From Roseibium sp. Sym1 (GTDB lineage: Bacteria; Pseudomonadota; Alphaproteobacteria; Rhizobiales; Stappiaceae), in NCBI RefSeq assembly GCF_027359675.1, contig NZ_CP114786.1, positions 1,492,501-1,556,500 of the forward strand: a stretch of 64,000 bases of DNA, read 5' to 3'. How positions within the stretch are numbered: position 1 is the first letter of the stretch; each line of letters starts with the position of its first letter. The notes beneath the pieces were generated by a model. That model saw only the letters and a list, made by a program, of their open reading frames with translations. It was not told where the DNA came from and searched no databases. The translations under genes were made by a program, and so were the position numbers. This document shows, piece after piece, positions 17,063-26,737 of the stretch.

Positions 17063-18799
17063 ATGAGCGTTCTTGATATCAAGGATCTGACGGTCGAGTT
17101 TCCGGCCCGCAAGTCCGTCTTTGTCGCCGTCGACGACGTCACCCTGAGCGTTGACGCCGGCAAGGTCCTCGGCGTTGTCGGTGAATCGGGCGCGGGCAAG
17201 TCGACGGTCGGCAATGCCGTGATCGGCCTGCTGCAGGAGCCCGGCCACATCGCCGGCGGCGAGATCTACCTGCACGGCCAGCGCATCGACCAGCTGTCCT
17301 ACCGCGAGAAACGCAAGTTGCGCGGCCGCAAGATCGGCATGATCTTTCAGGATCCGCTGACATCGCTCGATCCGCTGCAGACGGTCGAAAGCCAGCTGGT
17401 CGAAACCATCCGCACCCATCTGCCCCTGTCCGCCAGGGAAGCGCGGCAACGCGCCGTCGACCTGATCGACGCGGTCGGCATTCCCGACCCGGGCGAACGG
17501 ATCAAGCAGTATCCGCACCAGTTTTCCGGTGGTATGCGCCAGCGCGTGGTGATCGCGCTGGCCCTGTGCGCGGAGCCGGAGCTGGTGATCGCCGACGAGC
17601 CGACCACGGCACTCGACGTGTCCATCCAGGCACAGATCCTGGAGCTGATGAAGAAGCTGTGCGAAGAGCGCAACGTCGCCATGATGGTGATCACCCACGA
17701 CATGGGCGTGATCGCCGACATCACCGACCACGTCGCGGTGATGTATAACGGCGAGCTGGTGGAATACGGCGAGACCATCCAGGTGCTCGGCGCGCCGAAC
17801 CACCCCTATACCCAGAGCCTGATCTCGGCCGTTCCACGGCCGGACATCCGGGTCGAGCGCTTCCCGGTGGTCAACTATATCGAAAAGGCGGGCACGCCCC
17901 AGAAACAGATCGATATCTCGACCCATTGGCTCGGCAAGGTGCGGGATTACGACAAGGTCGACGGGCCGCTGGTAAAAATCCGAGATCTCGACATGCGCTT
18001 CGAGACGCGCGGATCGGTGTTTCCGTCGCGGCGGAAGTATTTCCAGGCGGTCAAGAAGGTCAGCTTCGACATCCTGGAAGGCGAGACTTTCGGCCTCGTC
18101 GGTGAAAGCGGGTCGGGCAAATCGACCATCGCGCGCCTGATCACCGGTCTCTACCAGCCGAGCGGCGGTTCGATCCAGTTCGGCAGCACCGAACTGACCT
18201 CGCTGAAGAACCGCCGGGATGTCCTGGCCATGCGGCGCCAGATGCAGATGATCTTCCAGGATCCCTATTCTTCGCTCAATGCGCGCATGCGGGTGAGCGA
18301 CATCATCGCCGAACCGATCAGGTTTCACCGCCTTGCCTCGGGCAATGCCGAAGTCCGGCAGATCGTCGACGATCTTCTGGACCATGTCGGGCTGGGTGCG
18401 GCGGCGGGCAGGAAGTTCCCGCACGAATTCTCCGGTGGTCAGCGTCAACGCATCTCGATCGCCAGGGCCCTGGCGACCCGGCCGCGCTTTCTGATCTGCG
18501 ATGAGCCGACATCCGCGCTCGATGTCTCCATCCAGGCGCAGATCCTCAATCTTCTGAAAGACTTGCAGGAAGAGCTCGGCCTGACCATGCTGTTCATCAG
18601 CCACGACCTCGCGGTCATCCGGCAGATGTGCAACCGCATCGGCGTGATGCGCAACGGCGAATTGTGTGAAGTGGCCGATTGCGATCAGCTCTTCGACGCC
18701 CCGCAACACGCGTACACGCGGGAGCTACTGTCGCTCATGCCTTCGCTGGAATTGCTGTCTCGCGCCAACCTCCAGACTGCCGGGCACCTTGCTGGCTGA
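17063..18799 (+). CDS. Peptide ABC transporter double ATP-binding protein (DppD-DppF fusion)
   Basis: A 578-residue protein with two complete ABC modules, as in GsiA/YejF. Module 1: Walker A GESGAGKST (about residue 40), signature FSGGMRQRV, Walker B VIADEPTTALD. Module 2 from about residue 305: Walker A GESGSGKST, signature FSGGQRQRI, Walker B LICDEPTSALD. An oligopeptide/dipeptide C-terminal segment (HPYTQSLISAVPRPD) sits between them. Both modules look catalytically competent. Last gene of the importer; about 600 bp of non-coding DNA follows. Confidence 0.95.
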   Translation: MSVLDIKDLTVEFPARKSVFVAVDDVTLSVDAGKVLGVVGESGAGKSTVGNAVIGLLQEPGHIAGGEIYLHGQRIDQLSYREKRKLRGRKIGMIFQDPLTSLDPLQTVESQLVETIRTHLPLSAREARQRAVDLIDAVGIPDPGERIKQYPHQFSGGMRQRVVIALALCAEPELVIADEPTTALDVSIQAQILELMKKLCEERNVAMMVITHDMGVIADITDHVAVMYNGELVEYGETIQVLGAPNHPYTQSLISAVPRPDIRVERFPVVNYIEKAGTPQKQIDISTHWLGKVRDYDKVDGPLVKIRDLDMRFETRGSVFPSRRKYFQAVKKVSFDILEGETFGLVGESGSGKSTIARLITGLYQPSGGSIQFGSTELTSLKNRRDVLAMRRQMQMIFQDPYSSLNARMRVSDIIAEPIRFHRLASGNAEVRQIVDDLLDHVGLGAAAGRKFPHEFSGGQRQRISIARALATRPRFLICDEPTSALDVSIQAQILNLLKDLQEELGLTMLFISHDLAVIRQMCNRIGVMRNGELCEVADCDQLFDAPQHAYTRELLSLMPSLELLSRANLQTAGHLAG

Positions 18800-19413
18800 C
18801 GGGTCAAGTCCCTGAAGATGAGTCTTTTTTCAAAATCAGGCGAGTCGCCGGCTTGACTCGGCCGGCTCGTCCGATTCTCGGTCGGCCGCCATCCGATAAC
18901 CACAATCCAGACCGTACCCGGCAGATTTTGCCGTTGCTGCCGTCGGCGATTTTATCTCTCAAGTCAAACGTGAACCGGCCCCTGGCAAACCAAGAAATAA
19001 ACAAACTGTTAACGGCCCGACGACACTTCAGAACACCGAAAAAAGGACACTCTAAAAGTTAAAAGGGAGAGCCGTGAGGCCCTCCCGTTAATATACCATA
19101 CCCCGAAAGAAAATTCGTCCACTGGACTACCATTTCTCGACCCTTAAATATCATGGGTCTTCTCAAAAATTTTCAATATTATTCTACGTCACCTTGAAAT
19201 TGACTCAAGATCTTCTCTGCACAAATGCTCGGCAATTTTATCAGGTTACAGCCCGCAATCCGGGCATCCAGCCGTTCTCCGCAATGCCGTGCCATTGCCC
19301 GCACAAGGTTGGTCCTGCATTTTTTGACTGTCGCCCCGGGCACAAACCTTCCGTTCCTCGTCCGCCGCCCGCCAAACCAAACACAGTTTCCCCGTCACGG
19401 AAGTCAACCGGCC
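18800..19413. other. 614-bp non-coding stretch with an A+T-rich core
   Basis: No convincing gene. The first 150 bp hold a weak GCCGGC-N8-GCCGGC hairpin near 18850. From about 18960 to 19200 the base composition is strikingly A+T-rich for this genome, and it contains a hairpin at 19065-19086. The final 200 bp lead to the P-type-like gene. It should contain the promoter of that gene, but I cannot place it. Confidence 0.6.
19061..19086 (-). terminator. Terminator-like hairpin read on the minus strand
   Basis: GGGAGAGCC (19065-19073) pairs with GGCCCTCCC (19078-19086) around GTGA, with one A/C mismatch. On the minus strand the stem is followed by TTTTAACTTTT. No minus-strand gene lies immediately upstream of it, so it could end a small antisense or intergenic RNA; on the plus strand it has no U tract. 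Confidence 0.35.
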
Positions 19414-20973
19414 ATGCCGAAAATTTCTTTGAATTCAATACTCTGGCTGCTTTCCCTTTCGTTTGCGGCAGCGTTTCTTGTCCTGGCCTGCATAGCAACC
19501 TCAGCCGAGCTTGCGTCCCTGTCGGCTGCAATGATGCTTCTCGGCAAGTACAGCGCCCTATTTTTCAGCATGTTTTCTTCGATTTTTTCTCTTTTGGCTC
19601 TTTCTTTCTCTCTGAACGCGCCCCCGGGTCGCCCGTTAACCATTTATACTGTCGTTGTTGGGGCGTTTCTGCTTGGAACTGCCTTCTGCTTTCAACTGGC
19701 CGGACTTCGGAGCGACGGCGCCCAAGCGCTGGCCCTCGCTGCCGGGTTTCTCATGATCTTGCGCGCGTTCGGTGTTGTGCTGTTGCCGCCACGCGGAGAC
19801 CACAGCGGCGTTGCCGAGGCCAACCTTGCGCTGTCGCTCGCGCTTGGCGCGGCCGCGGCATGGTGGATTTTCGTCGATCTGACATCCGCCGCGGTCGTGC
19901 TCGCGGTCACCCTGCTGATGGCCTGGCCGTATCTTCTCGACGGCATCAATGCCTTTGCCGACAAGGTGTTTCACAGGGCGGCGCTCGGCGCAGGGGCGCG
20001 TGAGCTGGCGCCGGGCGCCTTCCGCAAGATTGCACGGGCGCGCGATATCCTGATCGACAAGGCCGCCGTCATGTCCGGACCCGACCTGATGGTCACCAAT
20101 GTCATGGCGTTCAACAACGAACCCAAGACGCTGCTTGCCGTGGCGGCGTCCGCGGAGGCCCAGTCCAGCCATCCGGTTGCCCAGGCGCTGCGTCAGCTGG
20201 CCGCGCAATGGCATGTCTCCCTGAAAATGCCGGACCGGTTCGAACCGGCGCCCGGCCTGGGCGTTGTCGCCCTGCTGGGTGGCCAAACAGTGGTCATCGG
20301 AACCACGGACCTTTTGAAGCAACTCCGGATCGACAGTTTCACCGCGGATGCCATCGCCCGCTCGCTCGAGGCGGACGGCAAGACCGTGTTGCGGGTGGCG
20401 GTCGGCGGCCGTGTCGTCGGAGTGCTCGGCCTGGAGGGAACCCTGCGTCAGGATGCCGGGGTCGCCGGCATGGCGCTGCGCAGGGAAGGACTGGTGCCCT
20501 GGCTCGTCAGCGGCGACAGCCTGAAGACACGCGAGGCCCTTGCCGGCATGCTTGGCCTGGAACTTCCTGACGACCCGCGTCCGGGCGAGACTGTCCAGGA
20601 AGCCGCAACCCGTGCCTTTCCGGCCGGCGCTCCGCTGATCCTGGCCCTGTCCCAGGACCGCAGGTCGCTGGAACTGCGCGAGATCCATACATCCGTCCAG
20701 CCCGGGCAGGACCAGACACAGCCCTTGATCGCGGTCAGCGATACCGACGATATCGGCGCCTTTCCCGCGCTCAAGGCCCTGGCCATGCGCCGCAACCGCC
20801 TGGCGCTTCGCGCGCGCCGCCTGCTCACCGGGCTGTCGGCCGCAGGCGGGCTCTGCGCTGCCCTGGCGCTCATGCCGCTGGTGGCGGCGCCCATGCTGTT
20901 TGTCCTCGGCCTGATGATCCTGTGGACCTTTGCCCGTTTTTCGGTCTCCGACCCTGCAGTCAGCCCGGACTGA
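19414..20973 (+). CDS. Degenerate P1B-type ATPase-like membrane protein
   Basis: A 519-residue protein aligning by motif order to heavy-metal P-type ATPases but with the catalytic sites lost. The CPC helix is replaced by AWPYLLDG (about residue 170), the phosphorylation motif DKTGT by DKAAV (ILIDKAAVMSG), and the hinge GDGxNDxP is absent; only VSDTDD is near that place. Retained are the SSHPVAQAL (HP) motif and PAPGLGVVA of the nucleotide domain, GTTDLL, and GDSLKTREALAGMLGLE. Four to six N-terminal helices and a C-terminal hairpin remain. There is no metal-binding N-terminal domain. Probably a pseudoenzyme with a regulatory or scaffold role. The start MPKISLNS has GGAAG upstream; function unknown. 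Confidence 0.75.
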   Translation: MPKISLNSILWLLSLSFAAAFLVLACIATSAELASLSAAMMLLGKYSALFFSMFSSIFSLLALSFSLNAPPGRPLTIYTVVVGAFLLGTAFCFQLAGLRSDGAQALALAAGFLMILRAFGVVLLPPRGDHSGVAEANLALSLALGAAAAWWIFVDLTSAAVVLAVTLLMAWPYLLDGINAFADKVFHRAALGAGARELAPGAFRKIARARDILIDKAAVMSGPDLMVTNVMAFNNEPKTLLAVAASAEAQSSHPVAQALRQLAAQWHVSLKMPDRFEPAPGLGVVALLGGQTVVIGTTDLLKQLRIDSFTADAIARSLEADGKTVLRVAVGGRVVGVLGLEGTLRQDAGVAGMALRREGLVPWLVSGDSLKTREALAGMLGLELPDDPRPGETVQEAATRAFPAGAPLILALSQDRRSLELREIHTSVQPGQDQTQPLIAVSDTDDIGAFPALKALAMRRNRLALRARRLLTGLSAAGGLCAALALMPLVAAPMLFVLGLMILWTFARFSVSDPAVSPD

Positions 20974-21231
20974 CCGGCAATTGCGCCAATCTCAGCCTCC
21001 GGAACCAAATTCGCGGGACACTGCCTTTACAGGCACCGAGAGCTGGTGTTTATCGATGTTGGACATGGACCCGCGCATTGTCCGCTCAGGCCGTTCGAGC
21101 CTTGATGAGCGGCGCACAGTCTCCCGGCACGACTGTGCAGATCTTTCCTTGCTTTTTCGCGCCTCAAGGACGCCTGAACGCATGGTCTTCGGGTCCCGGG
21201 CCAAAAGAGATGCGATGAGGGACAAGGCGCC

Positions 21232-23031
21232 ATGAGCGACACAAGATATCCGAAGCTGCGGTCCGCCGCCTGGTTCAACAATCCGGACAATCCGGGAATG
21301 ACCGCACTTTATATCGAGCGCTACCTCAATTTCGGACTCACACGGGAAGAACTGCAGTCCGGCAAGCCGATTATCGGCATTGCCCAGACCGGTTCCGATC
21401 TCTCGCCCTGCAACCGGCACCATCTGGAACTGGCCAAGCGCGTGCGCGAAGGCATCCGGGAGGCCGGGGGCATTGCCTTCGAGTTTCCGGTGCACCCGAT
21501 CCAGGAGACCGGCAAGCGCCCGACGGCGACCCTCGACCGCAACCTCGCCTATCTGGGCCTGGTCGAACTGCTCTACGGCTATCCGATAGACGGTGTCGTC
21601 CTGACCATCGGCTGCGACAAGACCACGCCCGCCTGCCTGATGGCGGCCGCGACCGTGAACATTCCGGCGATCGCGCTGTCCGTCGGCCCCATGCTCAACG
21701 GCTGGCACAAGGGCGAGCGCACCGGCTCCGGCACGATTGTCTGGAAGGCCCGGCAGATGCTGGCGGCCGGGGAAATCGACTATGAAGGCTTCATGGACCT
21801 GGTCGCCTCGTCCGCGCCGTCGGTCGGCTATTGCAACACCATGGGCACGGCAACAACCATGAACTCCCTAGCCGAGGCCCTCGGCATGCAGCTTCCCGGC
21901 GCAGCAGCCATCCCCGCTCCCTACAGGGAGCGCGGGGCCATCTCCTTCGAAACCGGCAAGCGGATCGTGGAGATGGTGCATGAGGACATGAAACCGTCCG
22001 ACATCATGACCCGCGAAGCGTTCGAAAATGCCATCGTCGTCAATTCGGCGATCGGCGGCTCGACCAACGCGCCGATCCACCTCAACGGCATTGCCCGCCA
22101 TCTGGGCGTCGAACTCGACAATGACGACTGGCAGGCCATCGGCCATGACGTGCCGCTTCTGGTCAACCTGCAGCCGGCCGGCGAGTATCTCGGCGAGGAC
22201 TATTTCCATGCCGGCGGCGTGCCGGCCGTCGTTGCCGAACTGATGCGGAACGGCAAACTGCCCCATCCGCATGCGATTACCGCCAACGGCAGGTCCATGG
22301 GCGCCAATTGCGACGGCGTCACCACCGATCTGCCGGACGTGATCAAGCCTTTCAACGCGCCGATGAAGGAAAAGGCCGGCTTCATCAACCTGAAGGGCAA
22401 TCTCTTCAACAGCGCGATCATGAAGACCAGCGTGATTTCGGACGAATTCCGCAACCGCTACCTGTCCAATCCGGACGACCCTGACGCCTTTGAAGGCCGG
22501 GCCGTCGTCTTCGAGGGACCGGAAGACTATCACCATCGCATTGAGGACCCCGGCCTGGCCATCGACGAACACTGCATGCTGTTCATTCGCGGCACCGGTC
22601 CCATCGGCTATCCGGGCGGGGCGGAAGTGGTCAACATGCAGCCGCCGGCAGCCCTGATCAAACGCGGCATCACGGAGCTGCCGTGCATTGGCGACGGCCG
22701 TCAGTCGGGCACCTCCGGCTCGCCCTCGATCCTGAATGCCTCGCCGGAAGCTGCCGCAATGGGCGGGCTGGCGTTGCTTCAGTCCGGCGACAGGGTCCGT
22801 ATCGACCTGAGAAAGGGCACCGCCAATATCCTGGTTTCCGATGCGGAGCTGGCGGAACGGCGCGCGGCGCTGGAAGCCGCGGGCGGTTTCAAGGTGGCCG
22901 AAAGCCAGACCCCCTGGCAGGAGATCCAGCGATCGATGATCGGACAGTTCGACAAGGGCATGGTGCTGGAACCGGCGGTCAAGTACCGGGACGTGGCCCA
23001 CACGAAGGGGCTGCCACGGGACAATCACTGA
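21232..23031 (+). CDS. xylD: IlvD/Edd-family sugar-acid dehydratase, D-xylonate dehydratase type
   Basis: Fe-S dehydratase of 599 residues converting a sugar acid to its 2-keto-3-deoxy form. Cluster cysteines are in [20 protein letters not shown] and GYCNTMGT. The N-terminal sequence ([38 protein letters not shown]) and the C-terminal LEPAVKYRD...PRDNH closely recall Caulobacter XylD rather than the biosynthetic dihydroxy-acid dehydratase IlvD. No other pentose genes are adjacent, so the exact sugar acid is uncertain. The ATG follows GGACAAGGCGCC; the 258 bp upstream hold no convincing gene. Confidence 0.78.
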   Translation: MSDTRYPKLRSAAWFNNPDNPGMTALYIERYLNFGLTREELQSGKPIIGIAQTGSDLSPCNRHHLELAKRVREGIREAGGIAFEFPVHPIQETGKRPTATLDRNLAYLGLVELLYGYPIDGVVLTIGCDKTTPACLMAAATVNIPAIALSVGPMLNGWHKGERTGSGTIVWKARQMLAAGEIDYEGFMDLVASSAPSVGYCNTMGTATTMNSLAEALGMQLPGAAAIPAPYRERGAISFETGKRIVEMVHEDMKPSDIMTREAFENAIVVNSAIGGSTNAPIHLNGIARHLGVELDNDDWQAIGHDVPLLVNLQPAGEYLGEDYFHAGGVPAVVAELMRNGKLPHPHAITANGRSMGANCDGVTTDLPDVIKPFNAPMKEKAGFINLKGNLFNSAIMKTSVISDEFRNRYLSNPDDPDAFEGRAVVFEGPEDYHHRIEDPGLAIDEHCMLFIRGTGPIGYPGGAEVVNMQPPAALIKRGITELPCIGDGRQSGTSGSPSILNASPEAAAMGGLALLQSGDRVRIDLRKGTANILVSDAELAERRAALEAAGGFKVAESQTPWQEIQRSMIGQFDKGMVLEPAVKYRDVAHTKGLPRDNH

Positions 23032-23090
23032 TCTGATAATCTTGTCACGTGCATCGCGCCAGGCGGCGCGAAATGCTGAAAAACTGCTTC

Positions 23091-23113
23091 ATTGCCGGGC
23101 TTGACCCGGCAAT
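23091..23113. repeat. Intact REP-like palindrome (ATTGCCGGG-CTTGA-CCCGGCAAT)
   Basis: Perfect 9-bp arms around a CTTGA loop. The same loop with GG/CC borders (GG-TCAAG-CC or its complement) is the site where all three copies of the 312-bp element in this window have inserted, so this is an uninterrupted target unit, 71 bp from one of them. Confidence 0.7.
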
Positions 23114-23184
23114 CCAATCCGTGACTGCGCCACAACGGAAGAGCAGTAAAGGCGCCGCAACGGCCTGGATCCCATGGCCAAGCC

Positions 23185-23372
23185 CACTGCTGTCCGGTTT
23201 AACGCGGCTCAATTACTACAGGTCATTGATTCATTGTCGATATTTACACTTCTCCTGGTCCGGGACACGTAGCGCCTTACCGCTTGCGCCCCTCTCCCCC
23301 TCCAGGGGGAGACTGGAACAAGCGGCATAGCCTGATTGTGGTCTGAGGTTCCTGCTTAACCGGACAGCAGTG
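23185..23372 (-). mobile_element. Deleted copy (188 bp) of the CACTGCTGTCCGGTT element
   Basis: Ends are CACTGCTGTCCGGTT and its inverted complement. Both outer thirds match the 312-bp copies at 31850 and 32245 in reverse orientation, but the central ~124 bp between two C/G-rich CTCCCCCTCCAG palindromes are missing, leaving one such palindrome. Flanking 9-mers are GGCCAAGCC (23176-23184) and GGTCAAGCC (23373-23381), an 8/9 target duplication within an ATCCC...GGGAT palindrome. No coding capacity. Confidence 0.75.
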
Positions 23373-23519
23373 GGTCAAGCCACGGGATGACGAAGCATGT
23401 GACGAAATTCTCCTGGCCGAATTCAACCCGTTCAATTTCACACTTGACGATTACGTAAACGGCATGCTTCAAGAAGGCAACATCGGGCTTCGGCCCCAAT
23501 CCAGACGGGAGAAGATGAC

Positions 23520-23801
23520 ATGTCCTTGGAACAACTGACCGAAGGTGTGCGCGCTAAAGTGGCCGACGGCGGCATCGAGGAAGCGGTGAAATTCGACCTC
23601 GGCGAGACTGGCGTGATTTTCCTGCAGGGCTCCGACGTCTCCAACAAGGACGAAGACGCAGACTGCACCATCAAGATGAGCGCAGAGGACCTTGCCGACC
23701 TGCTGTCCGGCGAGCTGAACCCGACAGCGGCCTTCATGGGCGGCAAGATGCAGGTGGAAGGCGACATGAGCGTCGCCATGAAACTGGGCAGCATCGTCTG
23801 A
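23520..23801 (+). CDS. SCP2 sterol-carrier-domain protein
   Basis: Stand-alone SCP2 domain of 93 residues, a small lipid-binding fold with a hydrophobic tunnel. Family features include VKFDLGETGVIFL (first strands), ADCTIKMSAEDLADLLSGELNP and the C-terminal AFMGGKMQVEGDMSVAMKL. Such proteins bind fatty acyl chains or sterol-like lipids; the ligand here is unknown. The ATG follows GGAGAAG. Monocistronic, between the repeat region and the PAS-GGDEF-EAL gene. Confidence 0.92.
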   Translation: MSLEQLTEGVRAKVADGGIEEAVKFDLGETGVIFLQGSDVSNKDEDADCTIKMSAEDLADLLSGELNPTAAFMGGKMQVEGDMSVAMKLGSIV

Positions 23802-24064
23802 GATCGGTCTCTTGAGGCAGAGGCCTTGCCGGAAAGCGGAGAAGCTGGCCATCAGCTTTTCCGCCTGTGAATTGTCTTGGCAAGGTGAAGTAGTTCTTTG
23901 AAGTTTTTTTAATAGTCTCGCGCTATCTATAATAACGGGAAAAGTAATAGGTATTTTTCCCTATACAACAGCACAAACGCTCCGGCTGGAACATTTGAAG
24001 AGGCCGAGGCGCTTGTGTCTGCCGTGGCTTTTACAAGATCTGCTCGGTTCCGAGATTGTTGAAA

Positions 24065-26608
24065 ATGGGTCAAGGATACGCGCCAGGGGAGATGGCCGAC
24101 GACGTCGACATTATGCGGTCGGTGTTTGCCTGTGCGCCAAGCAACATCACGGTCTTCGACAACAGTGGCCGGATATTGCTGGCGAACTCGGCGCTCCAGG
24201 CCCGTCGCGATGTCAATTTCGAAGACGTTTTCGAAAAGTTCCCCGACGAGCTCTCCAGCCCCCTGAACCTGTCCCACCTCCCGGAGGCAATCCGGCAGAC
24301 AGCAGCGCAGGCCGAACCGAGGGTCCTGGAAATTCCGTATGAAAATGCGCAAGGCACCGCCGGTATCCATATCATCAATCTGGTTCCGGCACTGAGCGAT
24401 ACGGGGCACGTCAAGTATGTCATTGGCTATAGCCGGAACATCGCCGATGTCGCCAAGCTCAATGCCGCCGTCGCCGAAGATCAGTTGCATGCCGCGGTCA
24501 AGGTCCTGCCTGACATTTTCTGGATAAAGGACACCGAAGGCAGATATGTGCTGTGCAACGAGCAATTCGATCTGTTTAACGGGATCGAGCGAGGCAGCAT
24601 GCTCGGCAAGAGGCCTTCGGACCTCGGCAGCGGGCCCATATACGACCTGCACAAAAAGACGGACGAACAGGCCCTTGCCTCAAAGGAGCCGGTCAGGTTC
24701 GAACTGGAACTCCCTCCCGATCAGGAAAACGGAATCCGGCATTACGAGGTGCAGAAAACCGCCATTCTCGATAGCCAGGGCAAGATTTCCGGACTGCTCG
24801 GAATGGCGCGCAACGTTACCGAGCGGCACAAGCTTGAGGAGGAACTGCGAACCCGGGAACGGGAATACCGTCACCTGGCGGAGCATTTGCCGGACTGCCT
24901 GATCCGCTACGATGCCCGCGCAAATCCGGTTTACATGAACGCCGCTCTCCTGACCTTGCTGAAGGATCGATTTGGCATCGAAGCCAGGGAGTTGATGGAG
25001 GGAAAAAGAGGCTTCCCGCCGAATACCGCGGCTTTCGACAGCGTGCACCAGACGGCGCTCAAGGCGCTGGAAAGCGGACAGCCGCAACAAATCGAAGAAT
25101 CCTTCCAGTGCCTCGACGGCAGCACGATTGTCGAGGAAATACGGCTGTTTCCGGAGTTTGACGACACGGGTGAAACAACATCGGTCGTCGGTATCGGCCG
25201 CGACATAACCGCGAAAAAAATCGCGGAGCGGGACCTCAGGGCGAAGGAGCGGGAGCTGCGGAGGCTGGCCTTTACCGATACCCTGACGGGACTGGCCAAC
25301 CGGGCCACGTTCACCACGACGTTGGCGGAACAGTTGGAGCGTGCCACCTCGACCGGAAAGAAAATTGCGCTTCTCACCCTGGATATCGACGGTCTCAAGT
25401 CGATCAATGACACGCTTGGACATGCCACGGGCGACGCGCTTCTTCAAAAGATGGCCAAACGCCTGCGGAAAGCCGCCAAAACGGCAAGCTGGATCGGCAG
25501 GCTCGGAGGCGACGAATTCGCGCTGATCCTGTCCGGTCTGGACGCCGCCGAATGCGCCGAAAAACTCGCGGAACAGATCATCGAGCTGGCCAGCCAGCCA
25601 ATGACGCTGGAAGGCAACAGGATCAATGTCTCCATGAGCGTTGGTATCACCGTCGGTCCCGATGACAGCCCCAGTGCCCTTACCCTGTTCCGCTATTCGG
25701 ACATCGCGCTTTATGCCGCAAAGTCACAGGGACGGGGACACTACCGTCGATACAGCGAGGACTTGAGCCGGGCGATCAACAAGCGCTTCGAGTTTGAAGC
25801 CATGATCAACGAGGGTCTGCGCTCAGAGCAGTTCGTCGCCTATTTCCAGCCCAAGACCAATCTGGCGAGCCTGCAGGTGCGAGGTGCCGAGGCGCTTTGC
25901 CGTTGGCGGCACCCTGAAAAGGGGTTCATCTCGCCGGCCGAGTTCATTCCCCTGGCCGAAGAGACAGGACAGATCCTGGAAATCGGCCGGCGCGTTCTGA
26001 AACAGACATGCCAGGTCGCCGTCGAATGCAACAAGGACAGGACCGACCCGTTCGTGATTGCGGTGAACGTTTCCTCCCGGCAATTGCTGTATGGAGGTTT
26101 TCTCAACACGCTGCGCGATTGCCTGGAGGAAACGGGGTGCAAGGCCTCGTGGCTGGAGCTGGAAATCACCGAAAGCATCCTTCTTACCGACGATGAAGCC
26201 ATCATCGAAACACTGGAAACAATCACCGGCCTTGGAACAATGGTTTCGCTGGACGACTTCGGCACCGGTTATTCGGCATTGAGCTATCTTCTGAAGTTTC
26301 CCATTTCCGGTCTCAAGATCGATCAGTCCTTCATTCGCGAAGTCGACAAGGGCGGAAAGCAGGAAGTTCTCGTGCGCACCATCCTCACCATGGCGCAGAG
26401 CCTTGGCCTGAAAACCGTTGCGGAAGGCATTGAAACCAGGGAAATCGCCGCTCAGCTCACAGAGCTTGGATGCGACGAAGGGCAGGGTTATTTCTGGCAC
26501 CGGCCGATGAGCGCGGACAACCTGCTCGAGCTCGCAAGACAGCGCAACGGCGCAAGGGCGGGAATTGCGGAACGGTCCGGCACGCCTCGGACCGCAGTCA
26601 GGATGTAG
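24065..26608 (+). CDS. PAS-PAS-PAS-GGDEF-EAL cyclic-di-GMP enzyme
   Basis: An 847-residue soluble sensor with both c-di-GMP domains. Three PAS-like segments cover about residues 15-135, 150-260 and 275-400. The GGDEF domain has an intact active site (GGDEF 481-485), but the inhibitory I-site RxxD is replaced by KTAS, so product inhibition should be weak. The EAL domain keeps EAL at 609-611, VNVSSRQL, ELEITES, DDFGTGYS, the KID lysine and VAEGIET, so phosphodiesterase activity is expected. No transmembrane helix. The start is uncertain: ATG 24065 or 24092 (the latter abuts AGGGGAG). Transcribed alone; the PAS ligand is unknown. Confidence 0.9.
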   Translation: MGQGYAPGEMADDVDIMRSVFACAPSNITVFDNSGRILLANSALQARRDVNFEDVFEKFPDELSSPLNLSHLPEAIRQTAAQAEPRVLEIPYENAQGTAGIHIINLVPALSDTGHVKYVIGYSRNIADVAKLNAAVAEDQLHAAVKVLPDIFWIKDTEGRYVLCNEQFDLFNGIERGSMLGKRPSDLGSGPIYDLHKKTDEQALASKEPVRFELELPPDQENGIRHYEVQKTAILDSQGKISGLLGMARNVTERHKLEEELRTREREYRHLAEHLPDCLIRYDARANPVYMNAALLTLLKDRFGIEARELMEGKRGFPPNTAAFDSVHQTALKALESGQPQQIEESFQCLDGSTIVEEIRLFPEFDDTGETTSVVGIGRDITAKKIAERDLRAKERELRRLAFTDTLTGLANRATFTTTLAEQLERATSTGKKIALLTLDIDGLKSINDTLGHATGDALLQKMAKRLRKAAKTASWIGRLGGDEFALILSGLDAAECAEKLAEQIIELASQPMTLEGNRINVSMSVGITVGPDDSPSALTLFRYSDIALYAAKSQGRGHYRRYSEDLSRAINKRFEFEAMINEGLRSEQFVAYFQPKTNLASLQVRGAEALCRWRHPEKGFISPAEFIPLAEETGQILEIGRRVLKQTCQVAVECNKDRTDPFVIAVNVSSRQLLYGGFLNTLRDCLEETGCKASWLELEITESILLTDDEAIIETLETITGLGTMVSLDDFGTGYSALSYLLKFPISGLKIDQSFIREVDKGGKQEVLVRTILTMAQSLGLKTVAEGIETREIAAQLTELGCDEGQGYFWHRPMSADNLLELARQRNGARAGIAERSGTPRTAVRM

Positions 26609-26680
26609 GGCCGATCCCGGCCCGAAGCGTTTTCCCTCCAACCTGGCCCGTTCAATGAGCTGGACCTCCGGAGTACCGCC

Positions 26681-26710
26681 AAACAAAACGGCGGCCCCGA
26701 AGAGCCGCCG
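26681..26710 (-). terminator. Rho-independent terminator of the dctPQM operon
   Basis: CGGCGGC (26689-26695) pairs with GCCGCCG (26704-26710) over an 8-nt loop; read on the minus strand it is followed by TTTTGTTT. It lies 28 bp beyond the dctM stop and also faces the end of the GGDEF-EAL gene. Confidence 0.7.
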
Positions 26711-26737
26711 CCTCAAGTTTCTGGATGGTCCGGACCG

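Noticed and set aside
20930..21235. 101-codon frame between the P-type-like and XylD-type genes
   Set aside because: Overlaps the end of one gene and the start of the next, has no ribosome binding site and no domain.
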